Shown in pieces: positions 32,953 through 43,030 of a stretch of DNA of 64,000 bases. The notes beneath the pieces were generated by a model. That model saw only the letters and a list, made by a program, of their open reading frames with translations. It was not told the DNA's origin and ran no database searches. The DNA is from Paenibacillus thiaminolyticus (GTDB lineage Bacteria; Bacillota; Bacilli; Paenibacillales; Paenibacillaceae), in NCBI RefSeq assembly GCF_007066085.1, contig NZ_CP041405.1, forward strand, positions 4,419,001 to 4,483,000, read 5' to 3'. Both the position numbers and the translations under genes were made by a program. Position 1 is the first letter of the stretch, and each line of letters opens with the position of its first letter.

Positions 32953-35900
32953 ATGGTACATCGGATCTGGACCAAGTCAATCAGTATCATTATAGCGGCG
33001 GTATTGCTGCTGTCTTCGATTGCGCCTGCGGGATGGACCGCAGGAACTGCCGCTGCAGCGGAGGCGATACTTACTGTTGCCGATGCGATCGGGAAGAACA
33101 ATGACGGCAAGTCCTACTCGGTGGAAGGGTATGTTGTCGGCTTTGCAACCGGCAGCAAATCATTTACGCAAGACAGCACGAAATTCAACTCAGATACCAA
33201 TCTGGTGATTGCGGATAGCGCAGCGGAGACGGCAGAGGACAAGACGCTATTCGTCCAGATTGCTTCTCCATTCAGACAACAGTTCGGCCTGCAATCGAAT
33301 CCGGGCCTGCTCGGATCCAAGCTTCGAGTCACCGGCACGCTGGCCGAGTACTTCAAGCCTCATCGGGGCATCATGTCCCCATCCTCCATGGAAAAGGTCA
33401 TCGTCACGCCTCCGGATCAAGCGGCTTCCGTAATTGCCGCTCCGCCTTCCGGAGCGGTGCAAGCGGGGACGCAGGTGAGTCTCTCGTCGCCAACGGTGAC
33501 CGCTTCCGTCTACTACAATTTGAATGGCAGCTCCGATAAGTCCGAGTTCGTTCCGTATACGGAGCCGATCGAGATTACAGGCCCGACGACCATCAAGGCC
33601 TATGCCAAGCAGGATGGACTGAAGGACAGCGATATTTCCGAATTCACTTATTCGGTTGTGGGGGTCTCCAGCATTGCGGAGGCAAGAGGGCGTAATGCGG
33701 GCGATGCCGCCCTGGTGCAAGGCATTGTTACTTATAGGGAAGACACGGGCAGCGGCTTCTCCAATCTGTATATTCAGGACGATACGGCAGGGATTGTCGT
33801 CCGCGGCCAGAATATAACGGCCGAGCAAGGAGATAAGATCGAGGTTCAGGGCAAGCTGGAGCTGTATAGCGGCCTGCTGCAGTTGAACAAGGAGCCGGGC
33901 GGGAGCCTCCGGATCGTGGAACCGGGTTTGCCTCTGCCGGCGACGAAGCCGATCACTTCAGCCGATTTTGCCCAGAATGCCGGGAAGCTGTACGAAGGCC
34001 AACTGGTGGAAGTCGCCGCGGCTGCGATTGACCGAAGCAGCGGATCTACCTACTATGCCACCGACAAGCTCGGCGCAGGCATTGTCATTTACGCCAAAAA
34101 CGTTCCCGCAGCGTTCACGGTCAACCGCACCTACGAGAGGATTACCGGGGTCTTGTCCTATCATAGCTCGTACGGGTACCAGCTGATTCCGCGCGCGTAC
34201 GCGGATGTGGTAGAGACCGAGCTGTCGGTAACGGCAAGCCTTCCATCCGGGAATGTCGCGAAGAGCACCGAGATCGCGCTTAGCACGCCGGCTTCCGGCG
34301 GCGTCATCTACTATACGCTGGATGGAACGGAGCCGACGCAGGCCAGCGCCCGCTATGAAGCGCCGATTGCGATCATAGAGGATACGGCGGTCAAAGCCAT
34401 CGTCGTGAAGGACGGAGCGGCCAGTGCGGTCTATACGTTCACGTACAAGGTGCTGAAGGATACGGGCAATCTCCTGATCCACGACATTCAGGGCGAAGGC
34501 CACCGCTCTCCGTACGCGGATCAAGCCGTGACGGGCGTGGAAGGCATCGTGACGTTCAAGCGGGATAAAAGCAACTTCTATATCCAGGAAAGCAATCCGG
34601 ACCGGTACAGCAAGGATGGCCGGGCATCGGACGCCATTCTCGTCTATCACAAGGACAGCCCGGTGAAGGTCGGGGACCAAGTCAAGGTATCCGGCGTAGT
34701 CAAGGAATATAAGGAAAAGACGTATTCCAGCAATCCGGTCGATCTGACGACGACGGAAATCGCGGCTTCGAGCGTGGATATTATTTCGCATGATCAGGAT
34801 CTGCCTCCCCCCGTTGTGCTGGGGAAGGATCGAGTGATTCCGCCATCGATCATTACGGACGGTTATCAATTGACCGATGCTTATTACGCTCCGGAGCGCA
34901 ATGCGCTCGATCTGTACGAGAGTCTGGAAGGGATGCGCGTCATGATCGAGAACCCGGACATTATCGGCCCTTATAAATATGAGATTCCGGTCTACGTGCG
35001 GCAGGAGGGCAGTCATCCCGTTGTGTCTCCGGCGGGCGGCCTCGTCCTGACCGAGGGCAGCCTTAATCCGCAGCGCGTGCTGATATCCCTTGATTATGTT
35101 ACGCCGAAGCCGAATCCGGTCGTCAAGACGGGTGATCGATTTATAGAACCGATCACCGGCGTCATCGCCTACTCCTTCAGTAATTATAAGCTGCTGCCGG
35201 AACGGCTGCCGGAGGTGGAGAGCGGCAAGGGGGAGCCTGCGGTGACGAGCATCGTGACGGACAGCGAGAAGTTGACGGTCGCTTCTTTCAATGTCGAAAA
35301 TTATTGGAACGATCCGAGCGCCAAGGGAAAAGAGAAAACCCGCAAAATCGGAGACGTTATTGTGCGCAACCTGAAATCTCCGGATATTATCGGATTAATG
35401 GAAGTGCAGGACAATAACGGGGAAACGGATAATGGCGTCATCGATGCCAGCCGCAACTATGAAGCGATCATCGGGGCGATTCAAGCGGCCGGCGGTCCGG
35501 TCTATCACTATACGGATATCAATCCGGAGGATAAAAAGGATGGGGGCGCGCCGGGAGGCAATATTCGCGTCGGGTTCCTGTACAATCCGGAGCGGGTCAC
35601 GCTGGCCGGCAGCCAACAAAATGGGAAGGGCGACGCGACGACCGCCGTCCGTTACGGTCCAGACGGATTATCATTCAACCCGGGGCGGATTGAGCCGGCG
35701 AACGAAGCGTTCAACAGCTCGCGCAAGCCGCTGGCCGCAGAGTTCCTGTTCCGGGGCGAACGGGTGCTGGTCATCGCCAACCACTTCAATTCGAAGGGCG
35801 GGGATCATGCGCCGTATGGAGGCATTCAGCCTCCGCAGCGTTCGAGTGAAGTGCAGCGTGCGAAGCAAGCCGCGCTCGTTCACGGCTTCGTGAGCGAAGT

Positions 35901-38900
35901 GCTGACTCGCAACCCGCAGACGAACGTCGTGCTGATGGGGGATTTGAATGATTTCCAATTCTCCGACACATTGCGGATTGTCGCGGGGAATGAATTGATC
36001 AATCTGGTAGACGGACTGCCGGAAGCCGAGCGCTACTCTTATATTTATGAAGGCAACTCGCAGACGCTGGATCATATTTTGGTCGATCACAAGCTGGCCA
36101 AGCGCGCAAAGCTGGACATCGTGCATATCAATGCCGATTTCATGGAAGCGCATGGACGGGTAAGCGATCATGATCCGCTGCTTGCTCAGCTTCAGTTCGG
36201 CAAGCCGGATGTTGACGACTTCCATCTAAGGCTGCTTCATACGAATGATACGCATGCGCATCTGGACAGTGTGCCGCGCCGCATTACGGCGATCAAGGAA
36301 GCGCGCGCGGAGGCGGATCATTCCCTTTTGCTCGATGCGGGCGATGTATTTTCTGGCACGTTGTACTTCAACAAGTATGAAGGCATGGCGGATGTGGACT
36401 TCATGAACCTGATCGGCTACGATGCGATGACCTTCGGCAACCATGAATTCGATGCTGGGCCGGCGAAGCTGGCGAACTTCATCAAGCAGGCGAAGTTCCC
36501 GTTCGTCAGCGCCAATATCGATTTCGATAAGGAGCCGGAACTGCAGGGCCTGTTCCATCATGAGATCGGCCATCCGGGAGCGGAAGCAAGCATTTACCCG
36601 GCGATTATCCTCGATGTGGATGGCGAGAAGGTCGGCGTATTCGGCTTGACGACGGAGGATACGGCATTTCTGGCTTCTCCGGGCGAGCATATCGCCTTCC
36701 GCAATTACGCGGAGAGCGCCCGGGCAACGGTGGCCATGCTGCGCGAAGAAGGAATCGACAAAATTATTGCGCTAACCCATCTCGGTTATGAAGTCGACCG
36801 GGCGCTGGCGGAGAGCGTGGAAGGCATCGACATCATCATCGGCGGCCATTCGCATACCAAATTAACGGAGCCGGTCGTCATCGAACGGGCAGGCGGTGAG
36901 CGGACCTTGATCGTCCAGACCGGGGAATACGGGCGTTATCTCGGCGAGTTGGATGTCACCTTCGACCGCAACGGGGCATTGACGGAGTGGAGCGGCAAGC
37001 TGACCGATATTGATGCGAAGGATGCCGCGGGCCAGTATGTCTTGGCCGACGATGCGGAGGCTGCGGCGAAGCTGGCCGAGTATGCCGGACCGCTGGAGGA
37101 ATTCAAGAAGCAGGTCATCGGCAAGACGAAGATGTTCCTGGACGGCGAGCGCGGCAGCGTGCGCAAGCAGGAGACCAATCTGGGCAATCTGATTGCCGAC
37201 AGCATGCGCGCGAAGGTGCAGCGCTTGTTGAACGAGACAGACGTCAAAGGTTACGTAACGATCCAAAATGGGGGCGGCATTCGGGCTTCCATCCAGGCGG
37301 GTGACATTACGCTGGGCGATCTGCTGACGGTCATGCCGTTCGGCAACAATCTGTCCGCCGTGAAGATGACGGGCGAGGAAATTATCGCTGCCCTGGAGAA
37401 CGGCGTCAGCGGCGTGGAGACGGGCCAGGGACGCTTCCCGCAAGTGTCGGGCATGCGCTTCTATTACGACTCCGCGAAGAAGGGCGAGACGATCGACGCC
37501 GTGACCGGCGAGGTCACCCAGACAGGCGAACGGATCGTCAAGGTGCAGGTGAAAAATGACGGCGGGACTTATACCGATATCGATCCGCAAGGCTATTACA
37601 TCGTGGCGACGAACTCGTTCATGGCGGACGGGGGAGACTTCTACCGCTCGATGAAGCAGGCGAAGAACGACGGCCGCTTCTATGAACTGAACATTGTCGA
37701 TTATGAAGTGTTCATCGAGCATCTTGATCGCGTCGGCACCATCAACGCCAGCGTGGAAGGGCGGATTACTGATCTGAAGGGCGGCAAGATTCCGGAAGAG
37801 CCCGGGCCGAAGCCGAATCCGGACCCCGGGACAGGTTCGGGTTCCGGATCGAGCTCCAGCTCCGGGTCAAGCTCGAGTTCCGATTCACGCTCGAATCCAA
37901 CTCCAGCGCCAAGTCCACAGCCTGCCGAAGATAAGCCGGGAACCGTAACGGCGACACCGGAAAAGCTGGCTGCTGACGGACGAGGCACCATCGTCTTCGA
38001 GATGCCGGCCGGGACTAGCGAAGTGAAGTTCCCGTCCAATACGTACGGACTGCTGCTTCAGAATAAGCTGGAAGTAAAGTCGGAGCATATCTCGCTCGAG
38101 GTTCCTTCCGAATTGATGAAGCAGTTGATCAACAAATGGACGGACAGCGAGAAGCAAGGATCGGTTATCTCCCTGAAGCTGGCACCGCTCGCGAAGGAGA
38201 AGGCGAACGGCATGATCGCCAAGGCCGGGAGGGCATCCGGCATGAAGGTGAGGCTGGCCGGCGATATATATGACCTTGGCCTTATGATCACGCTCGCGAA
38301 CGGGACGACGGAGAAGCTGACCTCCTTCGATCAGCCGATTACGCTTCGGCTCACCGCCAATTCGGGTATCAACCCGAGATGGGCAGGAATCTATTCGATC
38401 TCTGACAGCGGAGCGGCCGTGCAGGCAGAGGGAGACTACGCTCGTGCCGAGCGGGCTGCCCTTATCCGCCAGTTCGGCACCTATGCGGTGCTCGAAATGA
38501 CGAAGCCGTTCACCGATCTGCTTTCTGGCCATTGGGCTTATGGCGTCATTCAGGAGCTTGCGCTGAAGCGGATCATAAGCGGCACGAGCGCAACGAAGTT
38601 CGACCCGGCGCGGGCCATTACCCGGGCGGAATTCACCGCGCTGCTGGCGCAGGCGTTGCAGCTGGCCGGGACGAGCGGCAACGTATTTGCCGACGTCGAT
38701 GCGGAGGCATGGTACGCCGCGCCGGTCGCGGCGGCGCATGAGGCGGGGATCGTCAGCGGCAAGGGCGCGAACCGCTTCGATCCCGCGGGCACGGTTACGC
38801 GGGAAGAGATGGCGGTCATGCTGGTCAAAGCTTATGAAGTGAAGACTGGCAAGAAGCTTGCCGCCAACGCGAAAGGGACATTCAGCGATGCGGACCGGAT

Positions 38901-39045
38901 CTCACGCTGGGCCGTCGATCATGTGAACGCCGCGTCCGGCTTGGGCTTGATGAAGGGCCGGGCGACAGGACGGTTCGTTCCGGGAGCCGCGGCGAATCGC
39001 GCGGAAGCTGCGCAAGCCATTTATAATTTACTGATCGATAACTAA
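32953..39045 (+). CDS. SLH-anchored extracellular endonuclease/5'-nucleotidase (YhcR-like, 2030 residues)
   Basis: Signal peptide ~1-37. Then in order: a DUF6359-like module (~38-150); a chitobiase-C-terminal-like beta sandwich (~160-235); OB-fold-like modules (~236-420); a second such sandwich (~422-500); another OB-like module (~505-590); an ExeM/NucH-type endonuclease/exonuclease/phosphatase domain (~774-1080: SFNVENYW, GLMEVQDNNG, GDLNDFQFSDT, SDHDPLL); a complete 5'-nucleotidase (~1090-1610: LLHTNDTHAHLD, GNHEFDAG, GGHSHTK, NGGGIRAS); a Ser/Pro/Gly linker (~1616-1656); a further domain; and three SLH repeats (~1853-2030). It likely degrades external nucleic acid to nucleosides and phosphate while bound to secondary cell wall polymer. 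Larger than B. subtilis YhcR, which lacks SLH. Single-gene unit. Confidence 0.92.
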   Translation: MVHRIWTKSISIIIAAVLLLSSIAPAGWTAGTAAAAEAILTVADAIGKNNDGKSYSVEGYVVGFATGSKSFTQDSTKFNSDTNLVIADSAAETAEDKTLFVQIASPFRQQFGLQSNPGLLGSKLRVTGTLAEYFKPHRGIMSPSSMEKVIVTPPDQAASVIAAPPSGAVQAGTQVSLSSPTVTASVYYNLNGSSDKSEFVPYTEPIEITGPTTIKAYAKQDGLKDSDISEFTYSVVGVSSIAEARGRNAGDAALVQGIVTYREDTGSGFSNLYIQDDTAGIVVRGQNITAEQGDKIEVQGKLELYSGLLQLNKEPGGSLRIVEPGLPLPATKPITSADFAQNAGKLYEGQLVEVAAAAIDRSSGSTYYATDKLGAGIVIYAKNVPAAFTVNRTYERITGVLSYHSSYGYQLIPRAYADVVETELSVTASLPSGNVAKSTEIALSTPASGGVIYYTLDGTEPTQASARYEAPIAIIEDTAVKAIVVKDGAASAVYTFTYKVLKDTGNLLIHDIQGEGHRSPYADQAVTGVEGIVTFKRDKSNFYIQESNPDRYSKDGRASDAILVYHKDSPVKVGDQVKVSGVVKEYKEKTYSSNPVDLTTTEIAASSVDIISHDQDLPPPVVLGKDRVIPPSIITDGYQLTDAYYAPERNALDLYESLEGMRVMIENPDIIGPYKYEIPVYVRQEGSHPVVSPAGGLVLTEGSLNPQRVLISLDYVTPKPNPVVKTGDRFIEPITGVIAYSFSNYKLLPERLPEVESGKGEPAVTSIVTDSEKLTVASFNVENYWNDPSAKGKEKTRKIGDVIVRNLKSPDIIGLMEVQDNNGETDNGVIDASRNYEAIIGAIQAAGGPVYHYTDINPEDKKDGGAPGGNIRVGFLYNPERVTLAGSQQNGKGDATTAVRYGPDGLSFNPGRIEPANEAFNSSRKPLAAEFLFRGERVLVIANHFNSKGGDHAPYGGIQPPQRSSEVQRAKQAALVHGFVSEVLTRNPQTNVVLMGDLNDFQFSDTLRIVAGNELINLVDGLPEAERYSYIYEGNSQTLDHILVDHKLAKRAKLDIVHINADFMEAHGRVSDHDPLLAQLQFGKPDVDDFHLRLLHTNDTHAHLDSVPRRITAIKEARAEADHSLLLDAGDVFSGTLYFNKYEGMADVDFMNLIGYDAMTFGNHEFDAGPAKLANFIKQAKFPFVSANIDFDKEPELQGLFHHEIGHPGAEASIYPAIILDVDGEKVGVFGLTTEDTAFLASPGEHIAFRNYAESARATVAMLREEGIDKIIALTHLGYEVDRALAESVEGIDIIIGGHSHTKLTEPVVIERAGGERTLIVQTGEYGRYLGELDVTFDRNGALTEWSGKLTDIDAKDAAGQYVLADDAEAAAKLAEYAGPLEEFKKQVIGKTKMFLDGERGSVRKQETNLGNLIADSMRAKVQRLLNETDVKGYVTIQNGGGIRASIQAGDITLGDLLTVMPFGNNLSAVKMTGEEIIAALENGVSGVETGQGRFPQVSGMRFYYDSAKKGETIDAVTGEVTQTGERIVKVQVKNDGGTYTDIDPQGYYIVATNSFMADGGDFYRSMKQAKNDGRFYELNIVDYEVFIEHLDRVGTINASVEGRITDLKGGKIPEEPGPKPNPDPGTGSGSGSSSSSGSSSSSDSRSNPTPAPSPQPAEDKPGTVTATPEKLAADGRGTIVFEMPAGTSEVKFPSNTYGLLLQNKLEVKSEHISLEVPSELMKQLINKWTDSEKQGSVISLKLAPLAKEKANGMIAKAGRASGMKVRLAGDIYDLGLMITLANGTTEKLTSFDQPITLRLTANSGINPRWAGIYSISDSGAAVQAEGDYARAERAALIRQFGTYAVLEMTKPFTDLLSGHWAYGVIQELALKRIISGTSATKFDPARAITRAEFTALLAQALQLAGTSGNVFADVDAEAWYAAPVAAAHEAGIVSGKGANRFDPAGTVTREEMAVMLVKAYEVKTGKKLAANAKGTFSDADRISRWAVDHVNAASGLGLMKGRATGRFVPGAAANRAEAAQAIYNLLIDN

Positions 39046-39056
39046 GCCGGAACAAC

Positions 39057-39097
39057 AAAACAGGGCGGGCAGTGTGAAATCTGCTGCGCCCTGTTTT
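39057..39097 (+). terminator. Terminator of the surface nuclease gene
   Basis: AAAACAGGGCG paired with CGCCCTGTTTT (11 bp), then CTTG; 12 bp after the stop. Confidence 0.9.
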
Positions 39098-39286
39098 CTT
39101 GTTGATCGGATGGCAAGCCATTGGAATCATTAGTGCCGCCTAGAGGAACAATTTAACAATCCTTCTCGTATAATCTAGTAAAGGAGATATCCTGCAGCGT
39201 ATATAATAGAAACAACCGAAGCACATGCCCAAGTGAAATAGGGCACATTCCTTCGGGTAAGATTGATGTCGGGGCGTATCATAGTT

Positions 39287-39300
39287 AGATATCGATATCT
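39287..39300. promoter_or_regulatory. 14-bp perfect palindrome AGATATCGATATCT
   Basis: It lies 60 bp before the broken response-regulator gene in a 265-bp gap with no other feature. Could be the operator of the former regulator; TATAAT-like boxes lie at 39168 and 39200 without good -35 partners. Confidence 0.4.
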
Positions 39301-39361
39301 TTCATGAGCCTGGCTGCCGAACGAAGGGGTCTCAACTATATAACCTGCGGAGGGAAGGCCG

Positions 39362-40181
39362 ATGAGAGCCATATTGATCGATGATGAGTATTTGGCGCTT
39401 TCTTATTTGAATGACCTGTTGGCTGAGATAGGGAAAATAGTAATAGAAGGAACCTATCAGGATCCGAAGCGGGCCCTGAAGGAATTGGAAGAGATGGAAC
39501 CTGCATATCGAGTTCGAACATCCGTCGCAGAAGCCGATCCGGTGGCGAACGTCCAAAGCCCAAGAACTGTTCGCCTATTTGCTGCATCATCGGGGACGGC
39601 AGGTTCGCAAAGAAATTCTTCTCGAGCTGCTATGGCCGGACATGAATGCCAAGAAAGGGTATGCCCAATTGTATACGGCCATTTATCAAGTGCGCAAAGC
39701 ATTGGAGCCTTACCTCGACCAGATGAAGATCATCAACTGCGAGGACAGTTATATGCTGGTCCTCCAAGACGTGGTCATCGACTGCGTGCAATGGGAGCAG
39801 GAGACAGAAGCGCTGCCTCCTGTTGGTCAGGATAAGATTCTGGCCTATCGGGAGCTGCTGCAGCAGTACAGCGGCGATTATTTGGCCGATTGCAGTTACT
39901 TGTGGGCGGAGGGAGAACGGCAGCGCCTTCGCTCCTTGTGGCTCCATCTCGTGAACGAGGTGGCTGACTACTACGTGGCTGACAACGATTTCCCGGCTGC
40001 GCTCGAGGTCTATCACCGTCAGGTCAATGTCTATCCTCGAATTGAATCCGGCTACTACATGCTGATGCGGTTATACGCGGAGTTGGGGGACCGGAATGCG
40101 GTGGAAGCCACCTATGCCAAGCTGTGCGACATGACGCAGAACGAGTTCGGGATTCCGCCGCAAGCGGCCTATCAATCATGA
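39362..40181 (+). pseudogene. Broken response regulator with REC, winged-helix and bacterial transcriptional activation domains
   Basis: The first ~48 codons, with a good GGAGGGAAGGCCG site, encode the start of a receiver: MRAILIDDEYLALSYLNDLL through KRALKELEEMEPA. The frame then stops resembling a protein. In the +1 frame, from about 39500, the C-terminal part of the same protein type begins: LHIEFEHPSQKPIRWRTSKA, then an OmpR/SARP-like winged helix and a BTAD tetratricopeptide-like domain ending at 40181. The middle of the receiver, including the phospho-accepting Asp, is missing. The simplest reading is one internal deletion of roughly 200 bp or more, with loss of frame. No histidine kinase is adjacent. 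An internal start at 39579 could still give a DNA-binding fragment. Confidence 0.85.
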
Positions 40182-40383
40182 TATGAGAGATGGAGCGGCA
40201 ACGAGAAGAGATGATTTCCAATGTACATAATCTAACGGGTAACGCATCCCGCAGTGGAGGCTTGTTGCACTGGCAAGGGGGAATTGGAAAATGTCCGTCC
40301 AAAGGCTGATTCGCAGCCTATGGATGTATGGTACATTCATGGAATCTAGATCTAACGCATGGGAAGAGAGGAGAGACTGAGCG

Positions 40384-41505
40384 ATGGAGTGGGCACGTGA
40401 ACATGATTTGCTGCCGCTGTCTCATTTTGCGAAAATGCGGGCGGAGAGTCCGCTGGCGCTGGAGAATGATGTGTGGAATGTGTACCGGTATGATCGGCTC
40501 AAGGAGATTTTTGCCGATCATGATCATTTCTCATCGAGTGCGATGACGGAGGAGAAGGCGCCGATCGAATTCAGCATTTTGCGTACCGATCCGCCGAAGC
40601 ATCGCCAGCTGCGTACGCTCGTAACGACAGCATTCACGCCCCGGGCGATTGAAGAGATGATTCCGCGCATCGAAGCGGTGACGCATGAGCTGCTGGATAA
40701 GGCGGCACAGGAGGGGCGGATGGATGCGGTGCGCGAGTTCACCGGTCCGCTTCCGGTCATAATCATTGCGGAGATGCTCGGCATTCCGGCCAGCGATCGC
40801 GAACAATTCCGGGAATGGTCGGACGCGCTGGTGAGCAATGACTATGAGCGCTATGTCCATTGCCAGAAGGAGATGTCCGTCTACTTCGAAGCGATTGCCG
40901 CAGAGCGCCGCCACAATCCGCAGGACGATCTCATCACCCGGCTAGTGCATGCGACCGCCGGCGGGGAGCCGCTGTCCTCCATCGAACTGATCGGCTTCTG
41001 CATTCTGCTGCTCGTCGCGGGCAACGAGACGACGACGAATCTTCTCTCCTCAGCCCTGCTCTGCTTCGACAGCGACCGCGAGGCCTGGAGCGATGTCCGA
41101 GAGGAGCGCTCGCTATTGCCAGGGGCGCTCGAGGAGGTGCTGCGCTATGCGTCGCCCGTCCAGGTTATGGAACGCCGCATTAAGGAGGATGTAGAGATCG
41201 ATGGACAGCTATTGAAGGAGGGGCAATATGTGCTCCTCTGGATCGGTTCGGCCAATCATGACGAATCGGTCTTCGAGAAGCCATCCGTCTTCAATATCCG
41301 CCGCCATCCGAACCCGCATGTCGCGTTTGGCCACGGCATTCACTTCTGCCTCGGCGCTCAGCTCGCCCGGCTGGAGGCGAAGATTGCCCTGAACGCGTTG
41401 CTTGACCGCTTCCCGAACTACCGCCGCGATCGCTCCTGCCGGCTGGAACGCCTTGACAGCCAGCTTGTGTTCGGCGTGAAGTCCCTGCCGCTTATTCTGT
41501 CATAA
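40384..41505 (+). CDS. Cytochrome P450 (CYP107/CYP109-like)
   Basis: 373 residues, slightly short at the N-terminus but with all core motifs. These are I-helix LLLVAGNETTTNLL near residue 218, ExxR in EEVLRYA near 258, and the heme loop FGHGIHFCLGAQLAR near 318-332 with the Cys thiolate ligand. It is soluble (no membrane anchor), as for bacterial class I P450s. GAGGAGAGACTGAGCG precedes the ATG. No ferredoxin or reductase is adjacent, so redox partners must come from elsewhere. Substrate unknown: fatty acids, terpenoids or macrolide-like molecules are typical for relatives. A terminator follows. Confidence 0.94.
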   Translation: MEWAREHDLLPLSHFAKMRAESPLALENDVWNVYRYDRLKEIFADHDHFSSSAMTEEKAPIEFSILRTDPPKHRQLRTLVTTAFTPRAIEEMIPRIEAVTHELLDKAAQEGRMDAVREFTGPLPVIIIAEMLGIPASDREQFREWSDALVSNDYERYVHCQKEMSVYFEAIAAERRHNPQDDLITRLVHATAGGEPLSSIELIGFCILLLVAGNETTTNLLSSALLCFDSDREAWSDVREERSLLPGALEEVLRYASPVQVMERRIKEDVEIDGQLLKEGQYVLLWIGSANHDESVFEKPSVFNIRRHPNPHVAFGHGIHFCLGAQLARLEAKIALNALLDRFPNYRRDRSCRLERLDSQLVFGVKSLPLILS

Positions 41506-41551
41506 GTTAGCGTGGACGACACGCTTATACATCCATGCTTTTCATGTTTCA

Positions 41552-41587
41552 GGCAGCCCCGCTCCAGTAGCGAAGGCTGTCTTTTTT
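41552..41587 (+). terminator. Terminator after the P450 gene
   Basis: GGCAGCC/GGCTGTC stem (one G-U pair), 16-nt loop, six T residues; 47 bp past the stop. Confidence 0.85.
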
Positions 41588-41694
41588 GGTTCGGTGCAAC
41601 GCATTATCGATATACACGTATAGACTGATATAGTGTTGCAGGGGAAGAAGGAGTTCTCTCGCATCCGGCATGAATCGAAGGGAGGGTTATCACC

Positions 41695-41874
41695 TTGGTT
41701 TTTGTATGGGAAAATATGCTCGTTACCCTCGTTCTCATGCTGCTGCCCGTCTTGCTTATCATCGGCCTGGTCGTATATGCGCGAAGAAGACAGAGCCGTT
41801 CGCGCGGGCAGCAGAACGATAGAGAGGGAACCGGCCGTACGCCGGAACGGGGCATCGAGCCTCAGAAAAGGTAG
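41695..41874 (+). CDS. Small single-pass membrane protein
   Basis: 59 residues from a TTG start 8 nt behind GGGAGGG. The N-terminus is a hydrophobic helix (residues ~7-27, MLVTLVLMLLPVLLIIGLVV) followed by a strongly basic then Gln/Arg/Glu-rich cytoplasmic tail. The composition and clear Shine-Dalgarno support translation. I recognise no family. It is bracketed by terminators and so is probably its own unit. A longer overlapping frame from 41633 has no binding site and is rejected. Confidence 0.6.
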   Translation: MVFVWENMLVTLVLMLLPVLLIIGLVVYARRRQSRSRGQQNDREGTGRTPERGIEPQKR

Positions 41875-41948
41875 CGGCCCCGGGTGGAAAGGAGCCGCAC
41901 GTCAGGTTCCGCTTGCTTGCTTTGTCTAACGGAACACGCGGCATTCGC

Positions 41949-42000
41949 CGCCCCCCTGGATGCTCCCCTGGGAAGGGAACGCGTCAGGGGGCGTTTTCTT
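41949..42000. terminator. Terminator between the small membrane protein and the dehydrogenase
   Basis: CGCCCCCCTG pairs with CAGGGGGCG (one bulge) and is followed by TTTTCTTG. It ends rightward transcription and sits at the 3' end of the convergent dehydrogenase gene. Confidence 0.7.
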
Positions 42001-42009
42001 GTGCTTCAA

Positions 42010-42918
42010 CTAAGGCAGCCTTACCGTACGATTCTCGGCGAGGCTTGCATTGGCCGCTTCCAGGAAGGCGATAAGCTCCAGCGTCTCCGCGAGCGGGACG
42101 TCCGGCGCCCGGGTCTGGAAGAACGTCATGACCCGTTCCAGCAGGCTCGCATAGAATGGCTTGGCATCGGCCGCCACATCCGCATAGCGCGATTGGCGCT
42201 CGCCATGAACGAGCGCGCCGAACGGTCCGCCCTGGCGGCCGCGGATCGTCGCCATGCGCCCGTCTTCCCAGCGGGCGGTAATGCACTCCCCGCCGGGAAT
42301 CGCTTCCGCCCGGACTTCCCGGCAGCCGGGCCCCATGGCCGCGTACAGCATCTCCGCACAGTGGATGCCGTAATAGAACAGCCCTGGCGCGCCATCTCCC
42401 CGCGGCGTCGGGCCGAAGGCGTCCACGCCTTGCACATAGGGCCCGCCTTCCGCCTCCGCAGTCACTTCCTTCACCGCCGAGGTAAGCGCTTCCGCATAGC
42501 GCAGCGCGGAGCTGCTCATCACCGGCGTGCCGTAACGGGCGGCGAGGTCTGCGATGCGGCTGGCGGAGGCGGTGGAGAGCGCCAGCGGCTTGTCGATGAA
42601 GACGGGCTTGGCGAAGGGCGCCACCGCCGCGAACTGCGCTTCATGCACGCCGCCGTCGACCGACTCCAGCAGCAGGACATCGCATTGCTCCGCCAATGAC
42701 GGGAGATCCGGCACGAGAGTGACGCTGTATTGCCCGATGAGCTCATCTGTATACGCTTTCAAACGGGACATGCTTAGCTCCAGCCCAGGCGTCCCGCCTT
42801 GATAGGCGGCAACGACCTGCCCGCCTGGCACATGATAGGGATGAGTGGCGTCATTCAACAGCGCAGTGAAGGCCGTGACGTGGGATGTATCGAGTCCGAT
42901 AATTCCGATCCGGAGCAT
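42010..42918 (-). CDS. Gfo/Idh/MocA-family oxidoreductase
   Basis: 302 residues, short for the family. Rossmann start MLRIGIIGLDTSHVTAFTALL; the usual GxGxxG is replaced by GIIGLDTSH, a variant seen in a subgroup. EKP is replaced by FIDKPLALS near residue 110, with the Lys kept. 'YYGIHCAEMLYAAMG' near 190 holds the C-domain His. GGAGGTAGCATT precedes the ATG. It probably acts on a sugar or inositol-like compound. It follows the permease gene on the same strand with a 112-bp gap, so the permease may bring in its substrate. Confidence 0.83.
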   Translation of the reverse strand: MLRIGIIGLDTSHVTAFTALLNDATHPYHVPGGQVVAAYQGGTPGLELSMSRLKAYTDELIGQYSVTLVPDLPSLAEQCDVLLLESVDGGVHEAQFAAVAPFAKPVFIDKPLALSTASASRIADLAARYGTPVMSSSALRYAEALTSAVKEVTAEAEGGPYVQGVDAFGPTPRGDGAPGLFYYGIHCAEMLYAAMGPGCREVRAEAIPGGECITARWEDGRMATIRGRQGGPFGALVHGERQSRYADVAADAKPFYASLLERVMTFFQTRAPDVPLAETLELIAFLEAANASLAENRTVRLP

Positions 42919-43030
42919 AATGCTACCTCCTAGCTAGTTCCTGGATAATTGCTCCTTCTATCGTACTCTCATTTTGGCGCAGACGCCAGTCACTTCCCGT
43001 CCTGCTGCCGCATGTCCTCCGCTGTCGCTC

